The notes below the pieces were generated by a model. It made no database searches. It saw nothing but the letters and a program-made list of their open reading frames with translations, and was not told where the DNA came from. Shown here piece by piece: positions 26,193-33,599 of a stretch of 64,000 nucleotides of DNA. The position numbers and the translations under genes are program-made. Source of the stretch: Aureispira anguillae (GTDB lineage: Bacteria; Bacteroidota; Bacteroidia; Chitinophagales; Saprospiraceae); contig NZ_AP026867.1 of the NCBI RefSeq assembly GCF_026000115.1, positions 2,511,501-2,575,500 on the forward strand, given 5' to 3'. How positions within the stretch are numbered: position 1 is the first letter of the stretch; the number at the start of each line of letters is the position of its first letter.

Positions 26193-27485
26193 ATGAAAAA
26201 CATTTTAAAAATCACTCGCATAAAGTATATTTTTATACTTTTTTTTATTGGATGTATTGCCAACAACGCTAATGCTTGGGAGAGTCCTACCATCAACATA
26301 ATTGATCCCACAGCCAATACGGTTTGGAACACAGGACAAAATGTAACCATACGATGGACCAGCAATTTTCCGGCTAGTGCTAATTTGAAAATCTTCTTGT
26401 ATGAGGGAAACAGGCGAGTTGCTAAGGTTGCCAGCTTTATCCCCAACACAGGATCTTATACTTATTCTGTTCCCAACTCTTTGATTAACTCTTCCCTCTA
26501 TCGACTTCAAATTTTTGATGTTGCTAATCCTGCGGCTTCCGTTACTTTTAGTGATTTTTTCACCATTAACAGTGGTTCTCCCACTATCAACATAATTGAT
26601 CCCACAGCTAGTACTGTTTGGAATACAGGACAAAATGTAACCATACGATGGTCCAGTAATTTTTCAGCTAGTGCTAACCTGAGAATCTTTTTGTATGAGG
26701 GGAATAATCAAGTTGCTACTGTTGCTAACTTTATACCCAATACGGGATCTTATACTTATTCTGTTCCCAACTCCTTGATTAACTCTTCCCTCTATCGACT
26801 TCAAATTTTTGATATTGCTAACCCTGCGGCTTCTGTTGCTTACAGTGATTTTTTCACCATTAACAGTGGTTCTCCTACCATCAACATAATTAATCCTACA
26901 GCCAATACTGTTTGGTACACAGGACAAAATGTAACCATACGATGGACCAGTAATTTCTCGGCTAGTGCTAATTTGAAAATCTTCTTGTACGAGGGAAATA
27001 GACGAGTTGCTACTGTTGCTAACTTTATCCCCAACACAGGCTCTTATACTTATTCTGTTCCCAACTCTTTGGCTAACTCTTCCCTTTATCGACTTCAAAT
27101 TTTTGATGTTGCTAACCCTGCGGCTTCCGTTACTTTCAGTGATTTTTTCACCATTAGTAATAGCTACGGTAGTAGATCTTCTCTGCCTACCCATGAAAAC
27201 GTAGAAAATTCAGGGCAACAGAATGGAATAGAACATCTTTACATTAGCCCAACCCCTCAATTGGCAGGAACAATATCTAAAGTTATCATCCAATCTAGTG
27301 AAAATATAACTGCTCAGATGGTTATATCGGATATGACAGGACGGATCGTAGATCAAAAAACTATTGAGCTTACTAAAGGTGATAACCAAATAGATACCAC
27401 TCCTATTACAGAAAAAGGGATGTATGTGTTATCAATTCAAACGGCTAATACCAATAAAAGTTTGAAACTTATAGTAGTTGAATAA
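26193..27485 (+). CDS. T9SS protein with three tandem Kre9/KNH-like Ig repeats
   Basis: I chose ATG 26193 (430 residues), which starts a signal peptide ending near 'CIANNANA'; the longer frame starts at a TTG. Three nearly identical 98-residue repeats follow, each 'SPTINIIDPTAxTVWNTGQNVTIRW' through 'SDFFTI'. They match the Ser-Thr-rich Kre9/KNH-like domain found in fungal and bacterial surface proteins. A linker ('SYGSRSSLPTHENVENSG') leads to a T9SS type A sorting domain ('ISPTPQLAGTISKVII', 'ISDMTGRIVDQ', 'KGMYVLSIQT'). A surface role such as adhesion or polymer binding is likely but unproven. Confidence 0.88.
   Translation: MKNILKITRIKYIFILFFIGCIANNANAWESPTINIIDPTANTVWNTGQNVTIRWTSNFPASANLKIFLYEGNRRVAKVASFIPNTGSYTYSVPNSLINSSLYRLQIFDVANPAASVTFSDFFTINSGSPTINIIDPTASTVWNTGQNVTIRWSSNFSASANLRIFLYEGNNQVATVANFIPNTGSYTYSVPNSLINSSLYRLQIFDIANPAASVAYSDFFTINSGSPTINIINPTANTVWYTGQNVTIRWTSNFSASANLKIFLYEGNRRVATVANFIPNTGSYTYSVPNSLANSSLYRLQIFDVANPAASVTFSDFFTISNSYGSRSSLPTHENVENSGQQNGIEHLYISPTPQLAGTISKVIIQSSENITAQMVISDMTGRIVDQKTIELTKGDNQIDTTPITEKGMYVLSIQTANTNKSLKLIVVE
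26286..27167 (+). repeat. Three 294-bp in-frame tandem repeats
   Basis: Units start at 26286, 26580 and 26874, each exactly 98 codons. They are very similar at the DNA level, including synonymous positions, which points to recent duplication or ongoing homogenisation. Such repeats can expand or contract by recombination and change the length of the surface protein. Confidence 0.85.
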
Positions 27486-27513
27486 ATAATGCGCTAGAGC
27501 TTCCATTTTGCAG

Positions 27514-27560
27514 AAAAGGTAGGGCAAATCTTAGAGAAAGACCTGTCCTACCTCTTTTTT
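27514..27560 (+). terminator. Rho-independent terminator after T9SS repeat gene
   Basis: A 7-bp stem AGGTAGG/CCTACCT (27517-27523 and 27547-27553) with an inner TCTT/AAGA pairing is followed by CTTTTTT. It begins about 30 bases after the stop codon. Confidence 0.7.
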
Positions 27561-27719
27561 GTACCTACCTCAATCCCAATAAAAACTATGTTTCTACAAA
27601 AAATGAAAATGGCTTGTATTTGTTATTTTATTTTATTTAAATACAAGAACCTTCCTAGTGTTTTAAAACTCTCGTTCAAAAATTCATAACAAAGGTAGTA
27701 CTAATCTTCAAAGAATTTT

Positions 27720-27727
27720 TATATTTG
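27720..27727 (+). promoter_or_regulatory. Candidate -7 promoter box for queA
   Basis: TATATTTG fits TAnnTTTG, 131 bases upstream of the chosen queA start. No TTG is found at the -33 distance. The rest of the 27561-27858 spacer shows no gene. Confidence 0.35.
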
Positions 27728-27858
27728 CGACTATCGCTATTCAAAAGGTAATGATTATACCCTATACAATATACAGCGTTACTACTTTATAATATTTCAT
27801 GCGTGTAAATAAACATGGGATATTAACTTTAGAATTAAACAGAATATACTATTCAAAC

Positions 27859-28917
27859 ATGAAACTATCGCAGTTTAACTTTAATCTCCCAAGTAAACTT
27901 ATTGCTGAATATCCTGCCGAACGTAGAGACGAATCTAGGTTAATGGTTGTTAACAGAGCAGAAGGCACTATCTCTCATCATATTTTTAGAGACATTCTAG
28001 ATTTCTTTGACGATGGAGATTGCTTTATCTTAAACAATACTAAAGTATTTCCAGCTCGTTTGTACGGTCAAAAAGAAAAAACAGGAGCTAGAATTGAGGT
28101 ATTTTTGCTTCGTGAATTGAATGCAGAAATGAAATTGTGGGATGTGTTGGTTGATCCTGCTCGTAAAATTCGCGTGGGCAATAAATTGTATTTTAATGAT
28201 GAGAATGGTGCAGAAATCCTAGTAGCAGAAGTAGTAGACAATACGACTTCAAGAGGAAGAACCATTCGTTTCCTTTACGATGGTAGTGATGCAGAGTTCA
28301 AAGCTCACCTAGATAAATTAGGTCATACACCTCTTCCTAAATACATCAATAGACCTGCAGAAGATTTAGACAAAGAGCGTTACCAAACAATCTATGCTTC
28401 TGAAGTAGGTGCTGTTGCAGCTCCAACTGCTGGTTTGCACATGAGCCCAGAAGTAATGAAGCGCCTTGAAATTAAGGGAATCAATTTTGCTACCTTAACA
28501 CTTCATGTTGGTTTAGGGACATTCCGCAGCATTGAAGTAGAGGATTTGTCTAAACACAAAATGGATGCAGAATATTTTAAAATTGATCAACCTACTTGTG
28601 ATTTAGTCAACCAAACTATTCAAGGAGGTCGCAAACGTTGTGCCGTTGGTACTACTTCTATGCGTTCTATTGAATCTGCTGTTTCGGCTAATGAATTGCT
28701 AAAACCTGCGGAAGGATGGACCAATAAATTTATCTTCCCTCCCTACAACTTTAGCATTGCCAACTCTATGATTACTAATTTCCACTTGCCAAAATCTAGC
28801 TTAGCCATTATGGTTTGTGCTTTTGGCGGTTACGATTTGATTATGGAGGCTTATCACGAAGCAATCAAAGAAGAGTATCGTTTCTTTAGTTATGGAGATG
28901 CTATGTTAATCATCTAA
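27859..28917 (+). CDS. queA: tRNA preQ1(34) S-adenosylmethionine ribosyltransferase-isomerase
   Basis: I chose ATG 27859 (352 residues) because the family begins '[21 protein letters not shown]'. The frame's first 20 codons upstream are not conserved. QueA transfers and isomerises the ribosyl moiety of AdoMet onto 7-aminomethyl-7-deazaguanine in tRNA, forming epoxyqueuosine. Family motifs are '[11 protein letters not shown]', '[15 protein letters not shown]', 'GHTPLPKYI', '[15 protein letters not shown]', '[27 protein letters not shown]' and '[18 protein letters not shown]'. Other queuosine genes are not in the window. It is monocistronic with a strong terminator. Confidence 0.96.
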   Translation: MKLSQFNFNLPSKLIAEYPAERRDESRLMVVNRAEGTISHHIFRDILDFFDDGDCFILNNTKVFPARLYGQKEKTGARIEVFLLRELNAEMKLWDVLVDPARKIRVGNKLYFNDENGAEILVAEVVDNTTSRGRTIRFLYDGSDAEFKAHLDKLGHTPLPKYINRPAEDLDKERYQTIYASEVGAVAAPTAGLHMSPEVMKRLEIKGINFATLTLHVGLGTFRSIEVEDLSKHKMDAEYFKIDQPTCDLVNQTIQGGRKRCAVGTTSMRSIESAVSANELLKPAEGWTNKFIFPPYNFSIANSMITNFHLPKSSLAIMVCAFGGYDLIMEAYHEAIKEEYRFFSYGDAMLII

Positions 28918-28943
28918 TAACTTCTTTAGATAAAATATATTAG

Positions 28944-28975
28944 AGACTGCTTTCAAATAAAGCAGTCTTTTTTTT
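28944..28975 (+). terminator. Rho-independent terminator of queA
   Basis: A perfect 10-bp stem AGACTGCTTT/AAAGCAGTCT with a 5-base loop is followed by a run of eight T residues. It lies 26 bases after the queA stop. Confidence 0.92.
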
Positions 28976-29037
28976 GTTATACCCAAACAACCAAAGTATT
29001 TTTACAACTGATTTTAACATCTAATCCAACTCATATT

Positions 29038-29850
29038 ATGACACGATCAAAATACTTATGTTTTCTTTCTGTTCTTTTTCTCTTGGGCATTGCTTGCAAT
29101 AAAAAAACATCCAATGTTAATAACAACACCCCGAACGAAAATCATTTAGAAAACACAAGCACAACAAGCCTAGTAGGAACTTGGACTGTTCTTAGTTTTC
29201 CTCTTCCCGAAGAAAGCAAAACAGCTACAAAGCCTTATCAATTGGTTTTTAATGCCGATCAATCTATGGGGCTAAAGTTGGACATCAATAATTGTGGGAC
29301 AAACTACCAAACTAAAGATGGTTATTTGGTTTTTGAAGAAGGAATGAGTTGTACAGAAGCTTGTTGTGATAGCAAAGAAGCTATGATTCTAAGCAATTTA
29401 TTTAAGGGTTCCTTAAAATATACTATTCAAAACTCAACGATGACAATTTCCACAGAGCAAGGTCCTATTAAATTGGTCAATAATAAAAACCGCCTTCAGG
29501 GCAGTTCTTGGGTAGCGGTAAGTTATGCTGATTTAAAAGAAAAACAAGCGACCAAATTTTCTAAAAAATATGTTTTGAGTTTTGACGATTCTAGAATTCA
29601 ACTGCGTCTCGATGCCAATAACTGCAATACTTCTATTGCTTATGCAGACCAAATTTCAATGATTGAATTGCCAATGAATAGCATGGGCTGTACTCGTAAA
29701 TGCTGCGATAGTAAAGATGGGCTTTTATTGATGAATATGCTCCAAGGCAAAATTTCTTATTCTAAAGAGGCAAAACAATTGATTTTAAAAACAGCTAGTA
29801 AAGAGATTATTTTCACACCTTACCAAGAAGAAACTTCTAATAAGGATTAG
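29038..29850 (+). CDS. Lipoprotein with two META/HslJ-like repeats and CCDSK motifs
   Basis: A 270-residue lipoprotein (lipobox 'LGIAC', Cys20). Two halves repeat the same module. The first has 'LVGTWTVLSF', 'YQLVFNADQSMGLKLDINNCGT', 'GMSCTEACCDSKEAMILSNLFKG'. The second has 'LQGSSWVAVSY', 'YVLSFDDSRIQLRLDANNCNT', 'SMGCTRKCCDSKDGLLLMNMLQG'. The 'W...F...NNC' layout is META-domain-like. The repeated 'CCDSK' with an earlier Cys, plus the Cys in 'NNC', could bind metal or form disulfides. It should face the periplasm. No function is known. Confidence 0.75.
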   Translation: MTRSKYLCFLSVLFLLGIACNKKTSNVNNNTPNENHLENTSTTSLVGTWTVLSFPLPEESKTATKPYQLVFNADQSMGLKLDINNCGTNYQTKDGYLVFEEGMSCTEACCDSKEAMILSNLFKGSLKYTIQNSTMTISTEQGPIKLVNNKNRLQGSSWVAVSYADLKEKQATKFSKKYVLSFDDSRIQLRLDANNCNTSIAYADQISMIELPMNSMGCTRKCCDSKDGLLLMNMLQGKISYSKEAKQLILKTASKEIIFTPYQEETSNKD

Positions 29851-29925
29851 AATGCTTCTAACGCTTATTAGCAATATATGTTTTTGTACTTAGGTACCGC
29901 TTATATTATAATAATTAAAACACTT

Positions 29926-30693
29926 ATGCAACCACTACAAATAGCAGACAAAACGCTTCATTCTCGATTATTTACTGGAACAGGAAAATTTTCGTCTAGT
30001 ATTATGATGCGTGACGCCTTATTGGCTTCCGCTTCCGAATTGGTCACTGTAGCACTCAAACGAGTAGATATTAATAATGAAGAAGATGATATATTAAATC
30101 ACCTTAATCACGATCATATTCATTTATTGCCCAATACATCGGGTGCTAGAACGGCAAAAGAAGCAGTCTTTGCCGCACAATTGGCTAGAGAAGCCTTGGG
30201 AACCAATTGGCTCAAATTAGAAATTCATCCTGACCCAAAGTATTTGATGCCAGATCCCATCGAAACCTTATTGGCGGCAGAGGAATTGGTAAAATTGGGT
30301 TTTGTGGTCTTACCTTATATCCATGCTGACCCTGTGTTGTGCAAACGTTTGGAAGAAGTAGGCACCCATGCGGTAATGCCTTTGGGCTCTCCTATTGGTA
30401 GTAACAAAGGGCTTAAAACGGTTGATTTTTTAGAAATTATTATAGAGCAATCAAACGTTCCTGTTATTGTTGATGCAGGGATAGGGAGTCCTTCTGATGC
30501 TGCCAAAGCAATGGAAATGGGGGCAGATGCCGTCCTAGTTAATACTGCAATTGCAGTTTCGGACAACCCTGTAGAAATGGCTAAAGCCTTCAAATTGGGT
30601 GTAGAAGCAGGACGCATGGCTTATGAGGCTCGTTTGGCTAGCCCTTTTAATCATGCAACAGCCAGTAGCCCATTGACTTCTTTTTTGGATTAA
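29926..30693 (+). CDS. thiG: Thiazole synthase
   Basis: I chose ATG 29926 (255 residues), where the conserved '[19 protein letters not shown]' begins; the frame opens 16 codons earlier without conserved sequence. ThiG forms the thiazole phosphate of thiamine from deoxyxylulose phosphate, dehydroglycine and ThiS-thiocarboxylate. Signatures are '[12 protein letters not shown]', '[15 protein letters not shown]', '[17 protein letters not shown]' with the Schiff-base lysine, '[15 protein letters not shown]', '[33 protein letters not shown]'. It stands alone: thiS, thiC, thiE and thiH are not adjacent, and no TPP riboswitch was recognised upstream. Confidence 0.95.
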   Translation: MQPLQIADKTLHSRLFTGTGKFSSSIMMRDALLASASELVTVALKRVDINNEEDDILNHLNHDHIHLLPNTSGARTAKEAVFAAQLAREALGTNWLKLEIHPDPKYLMPDPIETLLAAEELVKLGFVVLPYIHADPVLCKRLEEVGTHAVMPLGSPIGSNKGLKTVDFLEIIIEQSNVPVIVDAGIGSPSDAAKAMEMGADAVLVNTAIAVSDNPVEMAKAFKLGVEAGRMAYEARLASPFNHATASSPLTSFLD

Positions 30694-30736
30694 TGTCCAT
30701 TGGTTTTTAGTTCATAACGAAATACTTAAGTATAAT

Positions 30737-30779
30737 ACTCCATTGATTTTTTATTAAAAAACTAAAAAATCAATGGAGT
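30737..30779. repeat. Perfect 17-bp inverted repeat (ACTCCATT arms)
   Basis: ACTCCATTGATTTTTTA (30737-30753) pairs perfectly with 30763-30779 across a 9-base loop. It lies 43 bases after the thiG stop, but no T-run follows, so it is not a standard terminator. Its outer arms resemble the inverted repeat at 10489-10589 and a single arm near 60392. Confidence 0.6.
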
Positions 30780-30904
30780 AATGTGAATAACTAAACACTA
30801 AAGTAAGTCCCTGCCCCTTGGACTATCATCCAGATGAAAACTGGAGCAACTCCGCTTACAAACATTTACTAGACGATAACAGTTATTAATATATTTTATC
30901 GCCG

Positions 30905-30939
30905 TTTTGACTGCGAGACAAAAATAGTTCTTACTTTTG
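30905..30939 (+). promoter_or_regulatory. Promoter of the gamma-glutamyltransferase gene
   Basis: TTTTG at 30905-30909 (-33) and TACTTTTG at 30932-30939 (-7, consensus TAnnTTTG), with 22 bases between. The -7 box is 34 bases before the ATG at 30974. One of the better-formed promoters in the window. Confidence 0.55.
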
Positions 30940-30973
30940 TTTAATATCTATATATTAAATACACTGTAACACT

Positions 30974-32704
30974 ATGCACACCTTCGCTAATAAGTTTCTT
31001 ATTTTCTTCTCCCTAATTTTTTGTTTTTATGCTTGTACAGAGCCTACTCCCAATAAAGAGGCACCGCAAGCTTCAATATTTGATATTACCAAACAAAAAA
31101 TCAGCGACTCTGCTATGGTGGTTTCAGCCCACCCACTAGCAACTCAAGCAGGTATAGAAATACTCCAAAAAGGCGGCAATGCCATTGATGCAATGGTGGC
31201 GGTTCATTTTGCCTTGGCGGTTGCCTATCCTCGTGCAGGAAATATTGGTGGAGGGGGTTTTATGGTCTATAGAGACAAAGATGGTTCCGTCAATACCTTA
31301 GATTTTAGAGAAAAAGCACCAACCAATGCGCATCGGGATATGTACCTAGATTCTCTAGGTAAAATTGTAGATTCCCTAAGTTTGACAGGGCATTTGGCAT
31401 CTGGCGTTCCTGGCTCTGTTGAAGGGATGTATGCTGCTCACCAACAATATGGAAAATTAGCTTGGGAGCTATTGGTACAGCCCGCTATCGATCTCGCCAA
31501 TGAGGGTATAAAAGTAACAGAACGAGAAGCCGTAGCTTACAATGAGCACATGCGCTTATTTAAACAGTTCAATACGCATAAAAATGCTTTTGTAAAGGAA
31601 CAGCCTTGGAAAAAAGGAGATCTATTAATCCAAAAAGATTTGGCAAATGTACTCCTGCGGATAAGAGACAAAGGACGTGCAGGCTTTTATGAAGGAGAAA
31701 CGGCCGACCTCATTGTTCGGGAAATGCAAAAAACACAAGGCATTATTTCTCATGAAGATCTAAAAAATTACAATGCTGTTTGGCGTGCCCCCATTCAATT
31801 TGAATACAAAGGTTATAAGATGATTTCTATGCCTCCCCCATCTAGTGGGGGAATCTGCTTGGCAGAATTGTTTAATATGGTAGAAGGGCAGCCGATGGAG
31901 GCCTGGGGCTTCCAATCTGCTCAAAGTATCCATTTATTTACAGAAGCTGCTCGGCGAGCTTATGCTGATCGAACAGAGCATCTTGGAGATCTCGATTTTT
32001 ACCCTGTTCCTGTACAACAGCTAACCAGTCAAGCTTATGCCGATATGCGTATGCAAGATTATGTAGATAGTATAGCAACGCCTAGCGATAGCATTTCGCA
32101 TGGGAATCCTTATCCCAAAGAGAGTGAGCAAACCACCCATTATTGTGTTGTAGATGCTGAAGGCAATGCTATTTCGGTAACCACAACCATCAATTCCAAT
32201 TTTGGCAGCAAAGTTATTGTAGAACAGGGGGGCTTTTTTATGAATAATGAGATGGATGATTTTAGTGCTAAACCTGGCGTTCCCAACCAATTTGGTTTAT
32301 TGGGAAATGAAGCCAATGCTATTGCTCCCCACAAACGAATGTTAAGTTCAATGACGCCAACGATCGTAGAAAAAGATGGGCAGTTTTTTATGGCGGTTGG
32401 CAGTCCTGGAGGCTCTAAAATTATCACTACGGTATTTCAAGTTATCACAAATGTAATTGATTTCAAACTACCACTCAAAGATGCGGTGCATTTGCCTCGC
32501 TTCCATTTCCAATGGCTTCCCGATTTATTGTACCATGAAGAAGGTGCCTTTTCGGATGAATTACTGGAAGAACTCAAAGCATTGGGACATACTCCTCAAA
32601 GCAGAGCGCCTATTGGGCAAGTAGAAGCTGTTTTGCGATTGCCAAATGGGCAGCTAGAAGGCGTTGGTGATATTCGTGGAGATGATGATGCCAAGGGGTT
32701 TTAA
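30974..32704 (+). CDS. ggt: Gamma-glutamyltransferase (lipoprotein)
   Basis: A 576-residue N-terminal-nucleophile enzyme with a lipoprotein signal (lipobox 'FYAC', Cys21). It should act in the periplasm or at the outer membrane on glutathione and other gamma-glutamyl compounds. The large subunit starts 'AMVVSAHPLATQAGIEILQKGGNAIDAMVAVHFALAVAYPRAGNIGGGGFMV'. The autocleavage nucleophile is Thr387 in 'EQTTHYCVVDAEGNAISVTTTINSNFGSKV'. The oxyanion Gly-Gly motif is 'GSPGGSKIITT'. The lid region and C-terminus ('LPNGQLEGVGDIRGDDDAKGF') are complete, so the enzyme looks active. It is monocistronic and converges with the DUF4249 gene. Confidence 0.95.
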   Translation: MHTFANKFLIFFSLIFCFYACTEPTPNKEAPQASIFDITKQKISDSAMVVSAHPLATQAGIEILQKGGNAIDAMVAVHFALAVAYPRAGNIGGGGFMVYRDKDGSVNTLDFREKAPTNAHRDMYLDSLGKIVDSLSLTGHLASGVPGSVEGMYAAHQQYGKLAWELLVQPAIDLANEGIKVTEREAVAYNEHMRLFKQFNTHKNAFVKEQPWKKGDLLIQKDLANVLLRIRDKGRAGFYEGETADLIVREMQKTQGIISHEDLKNYNAVWRAPIQFEYKGYKMISMPPPSSGGICLAELFNMVEGQPMEAWGFQSAQSIHLFTEAARRAYADRTEHLGDLDFYPVPVQQLTSQAYADMRMQDYVDSIATPSDSISHGNPYPKESEQTTHYCVVDAEGNAISVTTTINSNFGSKVIVEQGGFFMNNEMDDFSAKPGVPNQFGLLGNEANAIAPHKRMLSSMTPTIVEKDGQFFMAVGSPGGSKIITTVFQVITNVIDFKLPLKDAVHLPRFHFQWLPDLLYHEEGAFSDELLEELKALGHTPQSRAPIGQVEAVLRLPNGQLEGVGDIRGDDDAKGF

Positions 32705-32707
32705 GCA

Positions 32708-33598
32708 TTACCAAGGAATATATAAAGTATCTCTATCGTAGGACAAAAAGGTGAAAATACCATAGCCTCCTTGAATATTGGAAAGAATGGTTGAAGGCTC
32801 AACAAAGGGATTTAAGTTCGCTTCTCTTGCATTTCGAGAAGTGATCAAGTAATTGTAATAAGCTTGATCAATGTGATAAATGGTAGCAATTAAACTATCC
32901 GTTCTATAAAACTCATAATCGCTAGCATGAGAAATTTCTCCTTGGTTAAAAATGGCTTGGTCGTACAATACTTGGTCAAAATAGGGGTTTTCAGCCACAT
33001 ATTTAAAGACAGCGCCCTTGTTCAATCTGGATAAAGTATTCTTGTGAAGCGTCATTCTATAATAGTTATTGGTCGTTAAATCATCTTGACAGCTCAAAAC
33101 GACAGAGGCGATAGAATCTGCATTAAATGTTGTTTTAAAGGTAGTAATTGGGACAACAGGCATGGCTTGTGTAGTAGCACTGACATAGCGGTCATTGATT
33201 GTATCCCATACCTCTAGTGCAAAGTTTGTATTCCAACTAGAAGGGCAAATATTGGTAGAAGCATAGTTGTAAAATCGAGTAGAGTCGGCATTCCAATAAG
33301 GCATAATGCTACTGCACCCGTTTCCACTATAGGGAGCTTCAACTAGGGTATCTTTGATGCCATTATAGGTAATAACCACCAAGGCATGCCGTACAAAAGG
33401 GCAAATATTGGTTACGTCAAAATAGCCTTTTGTCTCTGTTAAGATTAACTGCAAGGGTTGCCCTGCCTCCAAATAACATTCAACCACTAAATCATTTTCG
33501 GAGGGATCTATTGGTATTTCGATTGTATTTTCTAATTTTTTGCAAGCTGATAAAAGTATTAAGCAAGCAAGCAAAAACCAATTTTGTTTAGCCATCAT
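32708..33598 (-). CDS. DUF4249 lipoprotein, TonB-receptor partner
   Basis: A 296-residue lipoprotein (lipobox 'LLSAC', about Cys19) of the DUF4249 family: 'PIDPSENDLVVECYLEAGQPLQLILTETKGYFD' near the N-terminus and 'CQDDLTTNNYYRMTLHKN' in the middle. The family sits next to TonB-dependent receptors in Bacteroidota, probably as a surface-exposed partner. Here it starts one base after the stop of the upstream receptor gene, so the two form a transport operon. The substrate is unknown. Confidence 0.88.
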   Translation of the reverse strand: MMAKQNWFLLACLILLSACKKLENTIEIPIDPSENDLVVECYLEAGQPLQLILTETKGYFDVTNICPFVRHALVVITYNGIKDTLVEAPYSGNGCSSIMPYWNADSTRFYNYASTNICPSSWNTNFALEVWDTINDRYVSATTQAMPVVPITTFKTTFNADSIASVVLSCQDDLTTNNYYRMTLHKNTLSRLNKGAVFKYVAENPYFDQVLYDQAIFNQGEISHASDYEFYRTDSLIATIYHIDQAYYNYLITSRNAREANLNPFVEPSTILSNIQGGYGIFTFLSYDRDTLYIPW

Positions 33599-33599
33599 T

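Noticed and set aside
26286-27167. CRISPR-like periodic repeat
   Set aside because: The 294-bp period is in frame within a protein gene and encodes Ig-like domains; no short repeat-spacer structure exists here or elsewhere in the window.
26205-27194. Long antisense frames across the T9SS repeats (142 and 176 codons)
   Set aside because: They repeat because the sense strand repeats. The translated sequence has no features, and the sense gene is well supported.
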